This document shows positions 8,417 to 20,045 of a DNA stretch of 42,041 nucleotides, in pieces (within the stretch, counting starts at the first letter, position 1; each line of letters begins with the position of its first letter). The DNA lies in the NCBI RefSeq assembly GCF_002632725.1, contig NZ_NJAI01000006.1, forward strand, positions 210,572-252,612, read 5' to 3'. The translations under genes were made by a program, and so were the position numbers. This stretch comes from Xenorhabdus hominickii. GTDB taxonomy: Bacteria > Pseudomonadota > Gammaproteobacteria > Enterobacterales > Enterobacteriaceae. The notes below the pieces were generated by a model. It worked only from the letters and a program-made list of their open reading frames with translations. It was not told where the DNA came from and made no database searches.

Positions 8417-8686
8417 ATGAAACGTAAAATGATTCTTGGTAACATTCTGATGGGATTGGGAATGGCGGGAATGTTTGTCAGTCTGGCTTATGTATTGGTC
8501 AGCCATATCTTCAATATTGAGCAATCTGAGTATCTGACAGGTATTGCACTAATGGGGCTATTTGTAGGTGCCCTGATTTGGCTGGTAGGGGCCAGTGTTG
8601 GTGGAAGAGAGCGGGTTACTGACAAATATTGGTGGTTGAAAAATTACGATGAACGTTATCGCCGTAAAAAACCTCGTCACCCATGA
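8417..8686 (+). CDS. ychH: YchH family inner membrane stress protein
   Basis: 89 residues from ATG 8417, which sits 6 bases after a GGAGG ribosome-binding site; an in-frame TTG at 8411 overlaps the spacing and is unlikely. Two hydrophobic segments (about 8-30 and 42-62) flank a short loop. The C-terminus contains GASVGGRERVTDKYWWLKNY, then DERYRR, matching the conserved GARVGGHEQVCDRYWW tail of E. coli YchH. In E. coli YchH is a small membrane protein linked to stress and biofilm behaviour. Its position beside pth-ychF is the enterobacterial order. Confidence 0.9.
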   Translation: MKRKMILGNILMGLGMAGMFVSLAYVLVSHIFNIEQSEYLTGIALMGLFVGALIWLVGASVGGRERVTDKYWWLKNYDERYRRKKPRHP

Positions 8687-8716
8687 TTTTTATAAATGTT
8701 AAAATACAGCACATCT

Positions 8717-8757
8717 AAACAAGGCGGCAATTTTTTCACCGCCTTGTTTGTGTTTTT
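8717..8757 (+). terminator. Rho-independent terminator after ychH
   Basis: AAACAAGGCGG / CCGCCTTGTTT stem of 11 bp with an 11-base loop, followed by TGTGTTTTTTG. It also separates ychH from the convergent lipase gene ending at 8796 and may act for both. Confidence 0.8.
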
Positions 8758-8795
8758 TGTCTGCATTTTTCTTGTCTTATCATTTGTTCGGCATG

Positions 8796-10784
8796 TTAAA
8801 AGCGAACATTGATACCAAAATTGAAATTATAGTTATTTCTTGCTTCTGTTCCTTTATCTTCATGAGACACGGCTGCGAATGCCCGAAAGCCATTGTTCAG
8901 ATTGGCATTGACGCCGATTGTGTATTGAAAACGATTTCTATCTTGTTTTTCTCTCTTTTGTACAAAACTTGTTTTGGTGGAGTTGATGGCACTGCGAAGT
9001 GTGCCGCTTTCATTGTCGAATTGATGATTAAACAGGATAGAAGCGTAGGGGTTGAAACTGCCTAATTGGGTATCTAAGCTCCAGCCCACGGAGCCACTTT
9101 GGGAGTTATAGTTTTGATCCCCAAAATGCATGGAAGTGCTATTGTTGCCGGATTCCCGATAGCTACTAATACTTCCTTTGTCCCAGACATATTGAAGAAT
9201 TGGGCTGGTCGTCAGGTAGTTGGTGATAGGGATATTCCAGCCTGCCGTGATGCGTACTCCCCATTGGTTACCTGTGGTAGAGCCGATTTCCCTCCGTGTG
9301 GCCTTTCCAAGTTGGATGGTACGGATCAGACTATCATAATTGGCATGTGAATAATGTACGTCACCGCTCAGCCAACCTTTGTGATAGTAATTCAGCAGCG
9401 CATAAGCGGTTACAACGTGAGCTGTATCTGCATAGGTAAAGTCAGAGCTTGTATTTTGTTCATCCCGATAACGTGAAACTGTTGCTCCCAGCAGGAAATT
9501 ATCTGTCAGTTGATAATCGCTCCCTAATGTGAAGGTGTTATTGCGGTATCCTGTATAACCCCCGAATACACCAATTTCTCCTTGGGCATTACTTCCATTG
9601 CGAAGTTGTTGCAGGTGCCCGTCAAGTGAGGACTGAGCGGCTGTAACAGGCATTCGGTTGATTTGATTAAGCACCATCACCTGTAACGGTGCGTTATAGA
9701 TAGACATAATATATTGCCCGATCACCTGATGAGCATAAGGTGTGGGATGAAAGCTATCGGAAAATAAGAATGATTGACTTTTATCAAAATCGGGATCAGT
9801 CGAATCGCATAAAAGAGCAAGAGAACCTTGTGGGCAGGCATAACCGAGAGTATTGGAGACACCATAAATGGTGGGGTTATCGATGACTTCTCGTAAAAGG
9901 CGATTAACGTCGGCTCGTAAGATATTCCCATTACCGAGTTGATTGTCTACTTTCTGGTTATATTCGTCAGAAGATTGGGAAGCAATTTGGCTGTTTTTAT
10001 CGTAGGCGGTAAGGAGTTTCAGGTAGATTTTTTGAGCCTCGATGGGATCTTTGGCTGCTGCATTATCAGCAACTTTTTTAAAAATCCCTTCAATTACTTG
10101 ACGTCTGATCGAGGTATTAGGGGTCGGGTATTTATTGATGGTTTCGTGAGTTTGTTTCAGGATTGCATCAATTTCTTCGCTGGGAATTTTGCTCTGTTCT
10201 AATGCTCCATTAAGTACTTTTTCCAGCACCTTTGGCGTGGTACCAATATCGGGAACATTGGGAACAATAATCAGACCTGCACCGGCATTAATCAGTTGAT
10301 TGACTTGTGATGCTGCGGCTGTGGAGCTGGTGTCAATGATCCTTTGTGCCTCGTCTTGATTACCCTTTGCCGCATACTCAAGGGCTTCAGAAAGATTATT
10401 TCCACCGACCCAATGTATATACAGGCCATTAGGTTCAGCGCGTCCAGCGTGTGTATCCAGATAATTATTAACCTGTTTTTTAGTCGTAGGGTCAAATAAT
10501 ATTTCCTTAGTCACCCAGTCAGTTGAACCATCCGCCGTCGTGCCACCTTCGGCATAATTGGTTCCACCGTCATTAGATGTGATTAGCTTTTTACCAGTGA
10601 GGATTCGGGCTATATACTCATCGTATAGCTCAGAATCGTTTCCATTTGTTGTGAATCTTCCCAAATTTCCGCCGTCACTTAAACTATCACCAAAAACATA
10701 TACATTGTTATAAGCGTAGGCATTTGTGATGAAGTTAATTAAAAATACTGTTGTAGCTGATGTTACCCAATATGCTGTTTTCAT
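8796..10784 (-). CDS. GDSL lipase/esterase autotransporter (copy 1)
   Basis: 662 residues from ATG 10784 with AGGAGAACGCC upstream. A signal peptide (about 1-24, ending NAYA) leads directly into GDSL block I, VYVFGDSLSDGG (Ser34 nucleophile). Block III is WVGGNN; here GGNN replaces the usual GGND of copy 2. Block V is DSFHPTPYAHQ near 340, with the Asp-His of the catalytic triad. From about 385 to the end is an autotransporter beta-barrel (IGVFGGYTGYRNNTF ... ending NFNFGINVRF with terminal aromatic). This architecture is that of EstA and of the XlpA/Pdl secreted lipases of Xenorhabdus/Photorhabdus, which hydrolyse Tween and phospholipid-type esters outside the cell. It is a tandem paralog of 11009-13009. 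Confidence 0.9.
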   Translation of the reverse strand: MKTAYWVTSATTVFLINFITNAYAYNNVYVFGDSLSDGGNLGRFTTNGNDSELYDEYIARILTGKKLITSNDGGTNYAEGGTTADGSTDWVTKEILFDPTTKKQVNNYLDTHAGRAEPNGLYIHWVGGNNLSEALEYAAKGNQDEAQRIIDTSSTAAASQVNQLINAGAGLIIVPNVPDIGTTPKVLEKVLNGALEQSKIPSEEIDAILKQTHETINKYPTPNTSIRRQVIEGIFKKVADNAAAKDPIEAQKIYLKLLTAYDKNSQIASQSSDEYNQKVDNQLGNGNILRADVNRLLREVIDNPTIYGVSNTLGYACPQGSLALLCDSTDPDFDKSQSFLFSDSFHPTPYAHQVIGQYIMSIYNAPLQVMVLNQINRMPVTAAQSSLDGHLQQLRNGSNAQGEIGVFGGYTGYRNNTFTLGSDYQLTDNFLLGATVSRYRDEQNTSSDFTYADTAHVVTAYALLNYYHKGWLSGDVHYSHANYDSLIRTIQLGKATRREIGSTTGNQWGVRITAGWNIPITNYLTTSPILQYVWDKGSISSYRESGNNSTSMHFGDQNYNSQSGSVGWSLDTQLGSFNPYASILFNHQFDNESGTLRSAINSTKTSFVQKREKQDRNRFQYTIGVNANLNNGFRAFAAVSHEDKGTEARNNYNFNFGINVRF

Positions 10785-11008
10785 TGGCGTTCTCCTAATA
10801 AGGTAGCCTGATGATTACTAGTGAGTACTATTTCAAACCACATAGATAGAGAATTAACACTACATTAACATGTGTATATAAATGCTGAATGACGAGAAAA
10901 TAAAAACGCAAGGCAGTGATATTGTGCCCTGCGTTTTGAATTGGGTATTCTAATTCTGTTTTTCTACGGTTTTGTGGACAACGGTTTTGTACACAAGAAA
11001 ATTAAAAA
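10785..11008 (-). promoter_or_regulatory. Intergenic region between the two lipase genes
   Basis: It carries the terminator of the upstream lipase (10903-10937) and the promoter and ribosome-binding site of copy 1. The bases directly before the start codons of both lipases are alike (GGAGA-CGCCAATG type), as expected for a duplication that included the 5' leader. Confidence 0.5.
10903..10937 (-). terminator. Terminator of lipase copy 2
   Basis: AAAACGCAGGGCA and TGCCTTGCGTTTTTA on the minus strand form a stem with one mismatch and a terminal T-run. It lies about 70 bases beyond the stop at 11009. Confidence 0.7.
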
Positions 11009-13009
11009 TTAGAAACTGGCGTTAATACCTAAACTGAAGTTGTAATTAGGGTCTTGAGCACTGCCTTCATTACGGGTAACGGACGCAAATCCACGCACGT
11101 TATTAAACAGGTTTTCATTCACTCCTACAGTATATTGACGCCAGTCGGTGCTCTGTTTACTGCTTTCCTGCACAAAGGATGTTTTGGTGGAGTTAATGGC
11201 GCTGCTCAGTTTATATTTCGTATCACCAAATTGATGATTTAATTGGACAGAAGCATAAGGATTGAAGCGACCTAACTGAGTATCGACTCTCCATCCCAGT
11301 GTTCCGACTTTGGAGCTATAGTTTTGGTCGCCAAAGTGCATGGATGTGTTGTTGTTGCCGGATTCACGATAGCCATCGATATCACCTTTATCCCAAGCAT
11401 ACTGAACGATTGGGCTGGTGCTCAGGTATTGAGTGACAGGGATATCCCAGCCTGCTGTAACGCGCATACCCCATTGCTTACCTGTGGTAGAACCGGTTTC
11501 GCGACGTGTGGCATCACCAAGTTGGATAGTACGGGTCAGGCTGTCATAATTGGTACGTGAATAATGGAAATCACCACTCAGCCAGCCGTTATTATAGTAG
11601 TTCCACAGTGCATATCCCGTCAGGATATGACCAAGACCTTCATAAGAGAAGTCGGCGGCAGGTGTGCGCTCATCTTTATAGTTAGAATACATGGCTCCTA
11701 ACAGCACGTTATCCAGCAACTGGTAATCACCGCCCAGCGTGAAGGTTTTATTCTGGCTACCGGTATAACCGCCGAAGACACCGATTTTGCCTTGATCGTT
11801 GCCGCCATTACGCAATTGTTGCAGATGGCCGTCTAAGGATGAACGGGCACTTTTGACCGAAGTACGGTTAACTTGATTCAGGGTCATTACCTGTGTTGGG
11901 GCTGTGTAGATAGAGGTAATGTATTGCCCCATGAGTTTGTGCGCCAACGGCGTTGGGTGGAAATTGTCAGCGAATAAAAATTGCTTGTCTCTTGTGAATC
12001 CTGGGTCATTGAGGGAACAATTATTGGCATCTTTTCCTTGTTCACAGGCATAGCCTAACGTATTTTGGATGCCATAAATCATTGGATTGGCGATCACTTC
12101 ACGTAGCAGGCCATTGATATCAGCACGTAAGATATTGCCATTACTTTGGCTGATTTGCTCATCGACCAGATTGTTATAGAGATCAGTGAGGTTTGAGGCC
12201 CCTTTGTTGGCTTTAGCGTAAGCGGCACTAAGCTTCTCATACGTCTTCTCCGCTTGGGCTTTGTCAGTTGGGAATGCGCCTTCTGCGATTTTTTTCAAAG
12301 CACCTTCAAGGACTTGACTGCGGTAATCATTATTAGGAGTAGGAAATGTGTTAATGCCATCGTGGGTTTGTTTCAGTGCCCCATTGATTTTTTCATCGAT
12401 GGCATTTTTTTGTTTTTCAGGTAGGTCTTTATAATTTTCAGGGGATAAAGCTTGACGAAGCAATGTTTCTAAAAATTTAGGTGTAGTACTAACATCGGGA
12501 ACGGTAGGTGAAATAACTAATCCAGCCCCTTTGCTGACAAGCTCGTTGATTTGAGCAGCGGATGCATTGGCACTGTTTTTAACAATGGAGTAAGCATCAA
12601 TTGGGTTTACTTGTCCGTCTTCTAAAGCTTTGGCAAGGTCATTACCTCCGACCCAGTGAATATAGATGCCGTTAGGGTCAGCTTTTCCATTATGGGCATT
12701 AAGGTACTCATTTACCTGAGTTTGTGTATTAAACCCATATTTACTGTATTTCTCAAGAGCTGTAGCTCCGCCTTGAGCATAATTAGTACCACCTTTATTG
12801 GATGACGTTAATTCACTGTTCGTGATTTGTTGCGCAATATACTCATGGTATAATTGACTGATTGCTCCATCTGTCGTATATCTTCCGTTATTTCCACCAT
12901 CGCTCAGGCTATCACCAAAGACATAGACTTGGTTGTAGGCATTGGCAGTAGAAATAGCATTGATTGAAAGCGCTAACAGTGCAGGTGTGAATAAAAATGC
13001 CTTTTTCAT
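11009..13009 (-). CDS. GDSL lipase/esterase autotransporter (copy 2)
   Basis: 666 residues from ATG 13009, seven bases after AAGGAGAG; an in-frame GTG at 13015 is less likely. The signal peptide ends STANA. Block I VYVFGDSLSDGG is near 30-41, block III WVGGNDLAKAL is intact, and block V DNFHPTPLAHKLMGQYI is near 345. The C-terminal ~270 residues are the translocator barrel (KIGVFGGYTGSQNKTFTLGG ... NYNFSLGINASF). It is very similar to copy 1 over the full length and has a complete catalytic set. The role is export of a lipase to the surface or medium, in insect pathogens active on host lipids such as lipophorin. It is a member of the XlpA/Pdl group. Confidence 0.92.
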   Translation of the reverse strand: MKKAFLFTPALLALSINAISTANAYNQVYVFGDSLSDGGNNGRYTTDGAISQLYHEYIAQQITNSELTSSNKGGTNYAQGGATALEKYSKYGFNTQTQVNEYLNAHNGKADPNGIYIHWVGGNDLAKALEDGQVNPIDAYSIVKNSANASAAQINELVSKGAGLVISPTVPDVSTTPKFLETLLRQALSPENYKDLPEKQKNAIDEKINGALKQTHDGINTFPTPNNDYRSQVLEGALKKIAEGAFPTDKAQAEKTYEKLSAAYAKANKGASNLTDLYNNLVDEQISQSNGNILRADINGLLREVIANPMIYGIQNTLGYACEQGKDANNCSLNDPGFTRDKQFLFADNFHPTPLAHKLMGQYITSIYTAPTQVMTLNQVNRTSVKSARSSLDGHLQQLRNGGNDQGKIGVFGGYTGSQNKTFTLGGDYQLLDNVLLGAMYSNYKDERTPAADFSYEGLGHILTGYALWNYYNNGWLSGDFHYSRTNYDSLTRTIQLGDATRRETGSTTGKQWGMRVTAGWDIPVTQYLSTSPIVQYAWDKGDIDGYRESGNNNTSMHFGDQNYSSKVGTLGWRVDTQLGRFNPYASVQLNHQFGDTKYKLSSAINSTKTSFVQESSKQSTDWRQYTVGVNENLFNNVRGFASVTRNEGSAQDPNYNFSLGINASF

Positions 13010-14007
13010 TGGCACTCTCCTTAATAGTAGTTTTTTTATTTATGTATTAGCATCTCGTCTTTTAATGAAAAGCGTCCGGCGGCTCCATTGATGAAATTGG
13101 AGATGCTGATATGTTTAGATTTCAAATAAATCGACGTTATACCCGTTATCTTTCAGGTACCGCTATTCTCATCCCAGTTACTATAGTTTGCTGTGCTCCT
13201 GAGAATGCGTTCTTTTGCCACCACGCTGTAACTCGAAATCCATTGGGATATAGGCAGTTAGCTTATTGACAATGACTGTCTTTTGTTAAGTATGGTTCCC
13301 TGTCAACGATATTCCATATTGCTTTGAATTTTTTATATAATGTGATGTTAAAACGTTCAGCCTTTAAATATTTCCCTCAACATAATTTGGCAAAGTACTC
13401 CTGTACTGGATTCAAGTTGGAGGACGCTATGACTTTAGTTTTAGATATCGATAGCTCACCACATAAATAATACTTATTTTTTGTCATAGGAAATATTAAT
13501 TATCGATACTATTTTGGTATTAACAATTGATATTTTTTTATTGATCGAACACTTAATGCTTATTTGGCTTACGGCAAAATGGGTAGAAGGGAGTCGTACT
13601 TCATTTTTCCAAGGGAACCAACATAACGCCAACAGGTCTAAACCTACCGCTATCGACTTAGCCACAGGTTAGCAGCAACCTTTTAATGACACCAGTATTT
13701 GGCTACTGGACGTACCAGATGAATTGGTATACTTGCAGAGTATTAATTTGTTGTTGTTTATAACTTCAGCGGTTCATTGTGTTTAAATAGGCTAAGAAAT
13801 ACCTTAATTAACTTATTGATAAAATTAATTATTTTCTTTGGTTTAATATTTCTTTAAATTATTAATCCACTATGAAATTATTATTTTTGTGTGTTTTATA
13901 TACAGAAATCCCCGTTGTCGCATTTGCGGCAACGGGGATTTTTAAGCAATGATTAATTTAATCACTTGAATAAGTTAGCGCTTAATATCGACGCTAAGGC
14001 TTAAACA
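13010..14007. other. Long intergenic region, gene remnants suspected
   Basis: About one kilobase without a convincing gene. An ATG at 13429 with a strong GTTGGAGGACGCT ribosome-binding site opens only 13 codons (MTLVLDIDSSPHK), which looks like the cut start of a gene. A minus-strand frame at 13474-13665 (LDLLALCWFPWKNEVRLPST) reads coding-like but has no ribosome-binding site and no recognised family. The prs terminator is at 13908-13945. The left part carries the lipase promoter. Confidence 0.4.
13908..13945 (-). terminator. Strong hairpin terminator downstream of prs
   Basis: AAATCCCCGTTGTCGC / GCGGCAACGGGGATTT form a long GC-rich stem (one G-T pair) with an ATTT loop. The sequence beyond is T-rich on both strands, so it may work in both directions. 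It lies 62 bases past the prs stop. Confidence 0.8.
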
Positions 14008-15919
<1,912 letters not shown>

Positions 15920-15920
<1 letters not shown>

Positions 15921-16537
15921 TATTGCGTCGTCCAGTTATCCATTTTTAACTTTATGCGGTTTTTTCCTTGAGTGAGTTCCAGACGATTGGGTAAAGCAGG
16001 GATCGTGGATGTATCGTATCCCTGATAATTTACCTGCCAAACGTCGCCATTTTTTCGATCACTCACAGATTTAAGCAAATAATTAGCATCCAGTTGGAAG
16101 TTTTTGGCATTGCCGGGCAAGCCGATAATCCAATTTTTCAGATTATCCAAAGGAATATCCATATCGGTAAGCTGATGAATCAACGTATCGGGGTCATCAC
16201 TAAAATATTTCTTTCCTTCATTATCAGTTAGTTGGATCATGTTTGGTTTGACGAATAGTTCTAATTCTGTTGTGCCCAGTGGATTCAGCAGCAGTAATTT
16301 ATAATTATCAGGCGAGTATTGTTGCCAGAAAAAACGGGCATACACTTTTTTCTTATCGGCCAGATAAGCGAAAGAGCCTCGGGTCTGGTAATGTTCCAGT
16401 TTTTGCAGTTGCTGTTCTCGGGCTTGCCATTGTGGGGTATTCGCTGATCCCGTCCCTGTAGGAGGCTGAGTGATTGTACAGGCAGTCATTAATACAGCGG
16501 ATAGGGGAAGTAAGCGGAAGAATGAAGATATTTTCAT
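15920..16537 (-). CDS. lolB: Outer-membrane lipoprotein receptor LolB
   Basis: LolB accepts lipoproteins from periplasmic LolA and inserts them in the outer membrane. ATG 16537 after AAGGGTTACCGT gives 205 residues, the usual length, with signal peptide [20 protein letters not shown] and lipobox M-T-A-C (Cys20). The open frame extends 26 codons upstream, but that part has no signal sequence. Conserved pieces include [30 protein letters not shown] and the C-terminal [10 protein letters not shown]. It is the first gene of lolB-ispE-prs and diverges from hemA. Confidence 0.95.
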
Positions 16538-16747
16538 ACGGTAACCCTTGGCAATAAAATAGTCTAATGGGGGTGGTTTTTGTGATTGGATTGTGCCACC
16601 AAAGTCTATAATCAAAGCGTTAATTTAGCGAAAACTTGGCAATAATTCTCGAATAAATTACAGCAGAACTGTCCGATTGACTTTTATTGAACTGATGCAT
16701 CAAGTAAAATGCTCAGCCATGAGAGTCCTTATGAAGGGTGTGAGTTT
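16538..16747. promoter_or_regulatory. Divergent lolB/hemA promoter region
   Basis: 210 bases between the divergent operons. AT-rich blocks near 16620-16700 are suited to promoters on both strands. The plus-strand transcript leader holds GAAGGG at 16734-16739, in front of a 21-codon ORF that overlaps hemA. Confidence 0.5.
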
Positions 16748-16813
16748 ATGAAAATGGTTCTTAATATCAATGATGAATTTGATCCATGTGATAGCTCAAC
16801 GCAGTTAAAATGA
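16748..16813 (+). CDS. Possible 21-residue leader ORF overlapping hemA start
   Basis: ATG 16748 is preceded at a good distance by GAAGGG. The frame reads [21 protein letters not shown], then TGA at 16811-16813, which overlaps the hemA ATG (ATGA). hemA itself has no ribosome-binding site just upstream of its ATG (AGCTCAACGCAGTTAAA). Together this looks like a translated leader that feeds ribosomes to hemA by coupling. The peptide has no recognised family. Whether it is translated is inferred only from the signals. Confidence 0.5.
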   Translation: MKMVLNINDEFDPCDSSTQLK

Positions 16814-18072
16814 CTTTATTAGCACTCGGTATCAATCATAAAACAGCGCCTGTTTCTTTACGTGAACGGGTGGCCTTTTCTCCTGACACGATAGGGCTTG
16901 CGCTTGATAACTTGCTCCAGCAGCCGCTGGTGCGAGGTGGTGTTGTGTTGTCAACCTGTAATCGCACGGAACTTTATCTTAGTGTTGAACAACAGGATGA
17001 TTTTAAAGAGGAATTAATTAATTGGTTTTGTGGGTATCATCAGCTCAATCCTGATGACCTGAAATCAAGCCTCTATTGGCATCTGGATAATGAAGCAGTC
17101 AGCCACTTGATGCGAGTTGCAAGCGGTCTGGACTCACTTGTCTTGGGGGAGCCACAGATTTTGGGGCAGGTGAAAAAAGCCTTTGCCGAGTCGCAAAATT
17201 ATCAATCCCTATCGGGCGAACTGGAACGGTTGTTCCAAAAATCGTTTTCGGTAGCCAAACGAGTCAGAACAGAAACAGAAATTGGGGCAAATGCCGTTTC
17301 TGTGGCTTTTGCTGCTTGTACGCTTGCACGGCAAATTTTCGAATCTCTTTCCCGACTGAGCATTTTGCTGGTGGGGGCAGGGGAAACTATTGAATTGGTG
17401 GCGCGTCACCTCAAAGAACATGGCGTGCGTCAAATGATGATCGCGAACCGTACGAAAGAGCGGGCACAGACACTTGCCAGTGAAGTTAACGCAGAAGTTA
17501 TTTCTTTGCAGGATATCGATACCCGATTGTCTGAAGCGGATATTGTCATCAGCTCTACCGCAAGCCCACTGCCGATTATCGGCAAAGGTATGGTCGAACG
17601 AGCATTGAAATTACGCCGAAATCAACCGATGTTGTTGATCGACATCGCTGTTCCCCGTGATATTGAACCGGATGTTGAAAAATTGAGTGATGTTTATTTG
17701 TATAGCGTTGATGACTTACAGACCATCATTCAGCAGAACCTTGCCCAACGTAAAGCCGCTGCGGTTGTTGCGGAAAGTATTGTGCAACAAGAAAGCAGCC
17801 ATTTTATGGATTGGTTGCGTTCTCAAGGGGCTGTTAATACAATTCGTGAATATCGGGAGCAGGCAGAGAAAATCAGGGCTGAGATGACGGCAAAAGCGTT
17901 GATGTCCATAAAGCAGGGTGCTGATGCTGAACAGATTATCAACCAATTGACTCACCAATTGACGAATCGTCTGATCCATACACCAACTAAATCACTCCAA
18001 CAGGCCGCCAGTGATGGCGATTTGGAACGCCTGAATCTATTACGGGACAGCCTCGGGCTGGATCATAACTAA
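16810..18072 (+). CDS. hemA: Glutamyl-tRNA reductase
   Basis: First committed step of tetrapyrrole synthesis: NADPH reduction of Glu-tRNA(Glu) to glutamate-1-semialdehyde. 420 residues, the normal length. The N-terminus [20 protein letters not shown] is that of Salmonella HemA, whose N-terminus is the known degradation signal for heme-dependent proteolysis. Catalytic Cys is in [12 protein letters not shown] near 50. [20 protein letters not shown] and the NADPH domain [17 protein letters not shown] near 190 are present, with the helical dimerisation domain at the end. It is first in hemA-prfA-prmC-sirB1. Confidence 0.97.
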   Translation: MTLLALGINHKTAPVSLRERVAFSPDTIGLALDNLLQQPLVRGGVVLSTCNRTELYLSVEQQDDFKEELINWFCGYHQLNPDDLKSSLYWHLDNEAVSHLMRVASGLDSLVLGEPQILGQVKKAFAESQNYQSLSGELERLFQKSFSVAKRVRTETEIGANAVSVAFAACTLARQIFESLSRLSILLVGAGETIELVARHLKEHGVRQMMIANRTKERAQTLASEVNAEVISLQDIDTRLSEADIVISSTASPLPIIGKGMVERALKLRRNQPMLLIDIAVPRDIEPDVEKLSDVYLYSVDDLQTIIQQNLAQRKAAAVVAESIVQQESSHFMDWLRSQGAVNTIREYREQAEKIRAEMTAKALMSIKQGADAEQIINQLTHQLTNRLIHTPTKSLQQAASDGDLERLNLLRDSLGLDHN

Positions 18073-18102
18073 CCCTATTCTAAATAAGGTCTGATATTAC
18101 GA

Positions 18103-19185
18103 ATGAAGCCTTCTATTGTCGCTAAATTGGAAGCATTGCAAGAACGCCATGAAGAAGTTTTGGCTCACCTCGGTGATGCTGAAGTGATCGCTGATCAAGA
18201 GCGTTTCCGTGCGTTATCAAAGGAATATGCTCAACTTACCGATGTGACTAACTGTTTTAAATCCTGGAAAAACGTTCAGGATGATATCGAAACAGCCGAA
18301 ATGATGCTTGATGATCCCGAAATGCGGGAAATGGCGCAGGAAGAACTCAAGGACGCAAAAATTCGTAATGAAGAGATGGAACAGCAGTTACAGCTATTGT
18401 TGTTACCGAAAGATCCGGATGATGAACGCAATTGTTTCCTTGAAGTTCGTGCAGGCACAGGTGGTGATGAAGCTGCGATATTTGCCGGTGACTTATTCCG
18501 TATGTATAGCCGCTACGCAGAATCCCGCCGCTGGAAAGTTGAGATTATGAGCGCCAATGAGGGTGAGCACGGTGGATATAAAGAAGTCATTGCCAAAGTT
18601 TCCGGTGATCAAGTTTATGGGCATTTGAAATTTGAATCGGGTGGTCACCGTGTTCAGCGAGTGCCGGAAACAGAATCTCAGGGGCGCATTCACACCTCTG
18701 CCTGTACTGTGGCCATTTTGCCTGAAATTCCAGAAGCAGAGTTACCGGAAATTAGCGCCAGTGATTTGAAAATTGATACATTTCGTTCTTCCGGTGCGGG
18801 TGGTCAGCACGTCAATACCACCGATTCCGCGATTCGAATTACCCACCTTCCAACGGGTATCGTTGTGGAATGCCAGGATGAGCGTTCCCAACATAAAAAC
18901 AAGGCAAAAGCGATGTCTGTGCTTGCTGCGCGTATTCGCGCTGCGGAAATGCGAAAACGTCAGGAAGCTGAAGCTTCTGAGCGTCGTAATTTGCTCGGTT
19001 CAGGCGACCGCTCAGATCGCAACCGCACTTATAATTTTCCGCAGGGACGAGTGACTGATCACCGTATCAACTTGACGTTATACCGTCTTGAGGAAGTAAT
19101 GGAAGGCAAACTGGATATGCTTATCCAACCAATCATTACTGAGTATCAGGCAGACCAATTATCCGCATTATCAGAGCAGGATTAA
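18103..19185 (+). CDS. prfA: Peptide chain release factor 1
   Basis: Recognises UAA and UAG and triggers peptidyl-tRNA hydrolysis. 360 residues, the usual length. The GGQ loop is in [20 protein letters not shown] near 229-248 and is the site methylated by PrmC. The stop-codon recognition tripeptide P-x-T region is [20 protein letters not shown] in RF-1 form. Its TAA stop shares the A with the prmC ATG (TAATG), linking enzyme and substrate in one transcript. Confidence 0.97.
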   Translation: MKPSIVAKLEALQERHEEVLAHLGDAEVIADQERFRALSKEYAQLTDVTNCFKSWKNVQDDIETAEMMLDDPEMREMAQEELKDAKIRNEEMEQQLQLLLLPKDPDDERNCFLEVRAGTGGDEAAIFAGDLFRMYSRYAESRRWKVEIMSANEGEHGGYKEVIAKVSGDQVYGHLKFESGGHRVQRVPETESQGRIHTSACTVAILPEIPEAELPEISASDLKIDTFRSSGAGGQHVNTTDSAIRITHLPTGIVVECQDERSQHKNKAKAMSVLAARIRAAEMRKRQEAEASERRNLLGSGDRSDRNRTYNFPQGRVTDHRINLTLYRLEEVMEGKLDMLIQPIITEYQADQLSALSEQD

Positions 19186-20045
19186 TGAATTACCAACGTT
19201 GGCTACAATTTGCAGCGAAGCAACTGTCAGAGAGTGACAGTCCTAAGCGTGATGCGGAAATTCTGTTGGGGCATGTGACAGGGCGTTCCCGTACTTACCT
19301 GATTGCTTTCAATGAAACACGCATTTCAGAGGAAGAATCTCATCGGCTTGAAGGCTTGTTGGCTCGCCGTATCAACGGTGAGCCTATTGCTTATATAGTT
19401 GGTGAAAGAGAATTTTGGTCATTACCGCTTACGGTATCGCCAGCAACATTGATTCCTCGTCCTGATACCGAATGTCTGGTTGAAAAGGCGTTAGAATTAT
19501 TGCCGGATTCGCCCGCCCAGATTTTAGATCTCGGAACAGGAACGGGCGCGATTGCGCTGGCGTTGGCAAGTGAACGGCATGATTGCCATGTGATGGGCGT
19601 TGATATTAACCCTGATGCTGTAAAACTGGCGAAACATAATGCAGAGAAAATAACGGAAAAATTGGCGATTCACCGTATGGATTTTTTGCAAAGTGAGTGG
19701 TTTGCTGCGGTGGGTAATCATCAATTTGATATGATTGTTAGCAATCCTCCGTATATTGATGAGTCTGATCCTCATTTAAGCGAAGGGGACGTCAGGTTTG
19801 AACCCGCCACGGCATTGATCTCCGCCCAAAATGGCATGGCGGATTTGCAGATAATTGTAGAGCAAGCCCGCCACTTTCTGTTACCAAATGGATGGCTATT
19901 ATTGGAACATGGCTGGAGACAGGGAACCGTTGTCAGAAACCTATTTTTGGAGAAGGGTTATCAACAGATAGCGACTTTTCAGGATTATGGTGGTAACGAA
20001 CGTATCACGGTAGGTCGATGGAATAAAAATGAAACCCATAGTTAA
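19185..20045 (+). CDS. prmC: Release-factor glutamine methyltransferase
   Basis: N5-methylates the Gln of the GGQ motif in RF1 and RF2 using SAM. 286 residues. The N-terminal helical domain includes SPKRDAEILLGHVTGRSRTY, then the linker REFWSLPLTVSPATLIPRPD. The SAM-binding motif is ILDLGTGTGAIALAL near 113-127 and the Gln-binding NPPY motif is in MIVSNPPYIDES near 183. Directly coupled to prfA upstream; its end overlaps the sirB1 start by 17 bases. Confidence 0.96.
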   Translation: MNYQRWLQFAAKQLSESDSPKRDAEILLGHVTGRSRTYLIAFNETRISEEESHRLEGLLARRINGEPIAYIVGEREFWSLPLTVSPATLIPRPDTECLVEKALELLPDSPAQILDLGTGTGAIALALASERHDCHVMGVDINPDAVKLAKHNAEKITEKLAIHRMDFLQSEWFAAVGNHQFDMIVSNPPYIDESDPHLSEGDVRFEPATALISAQNGMADLQIIVEQARHFLLPNGWLLLEHGWRQGTVVRNLFLEKGYQQIATFQDYGGNERITVGRWNKNETHS

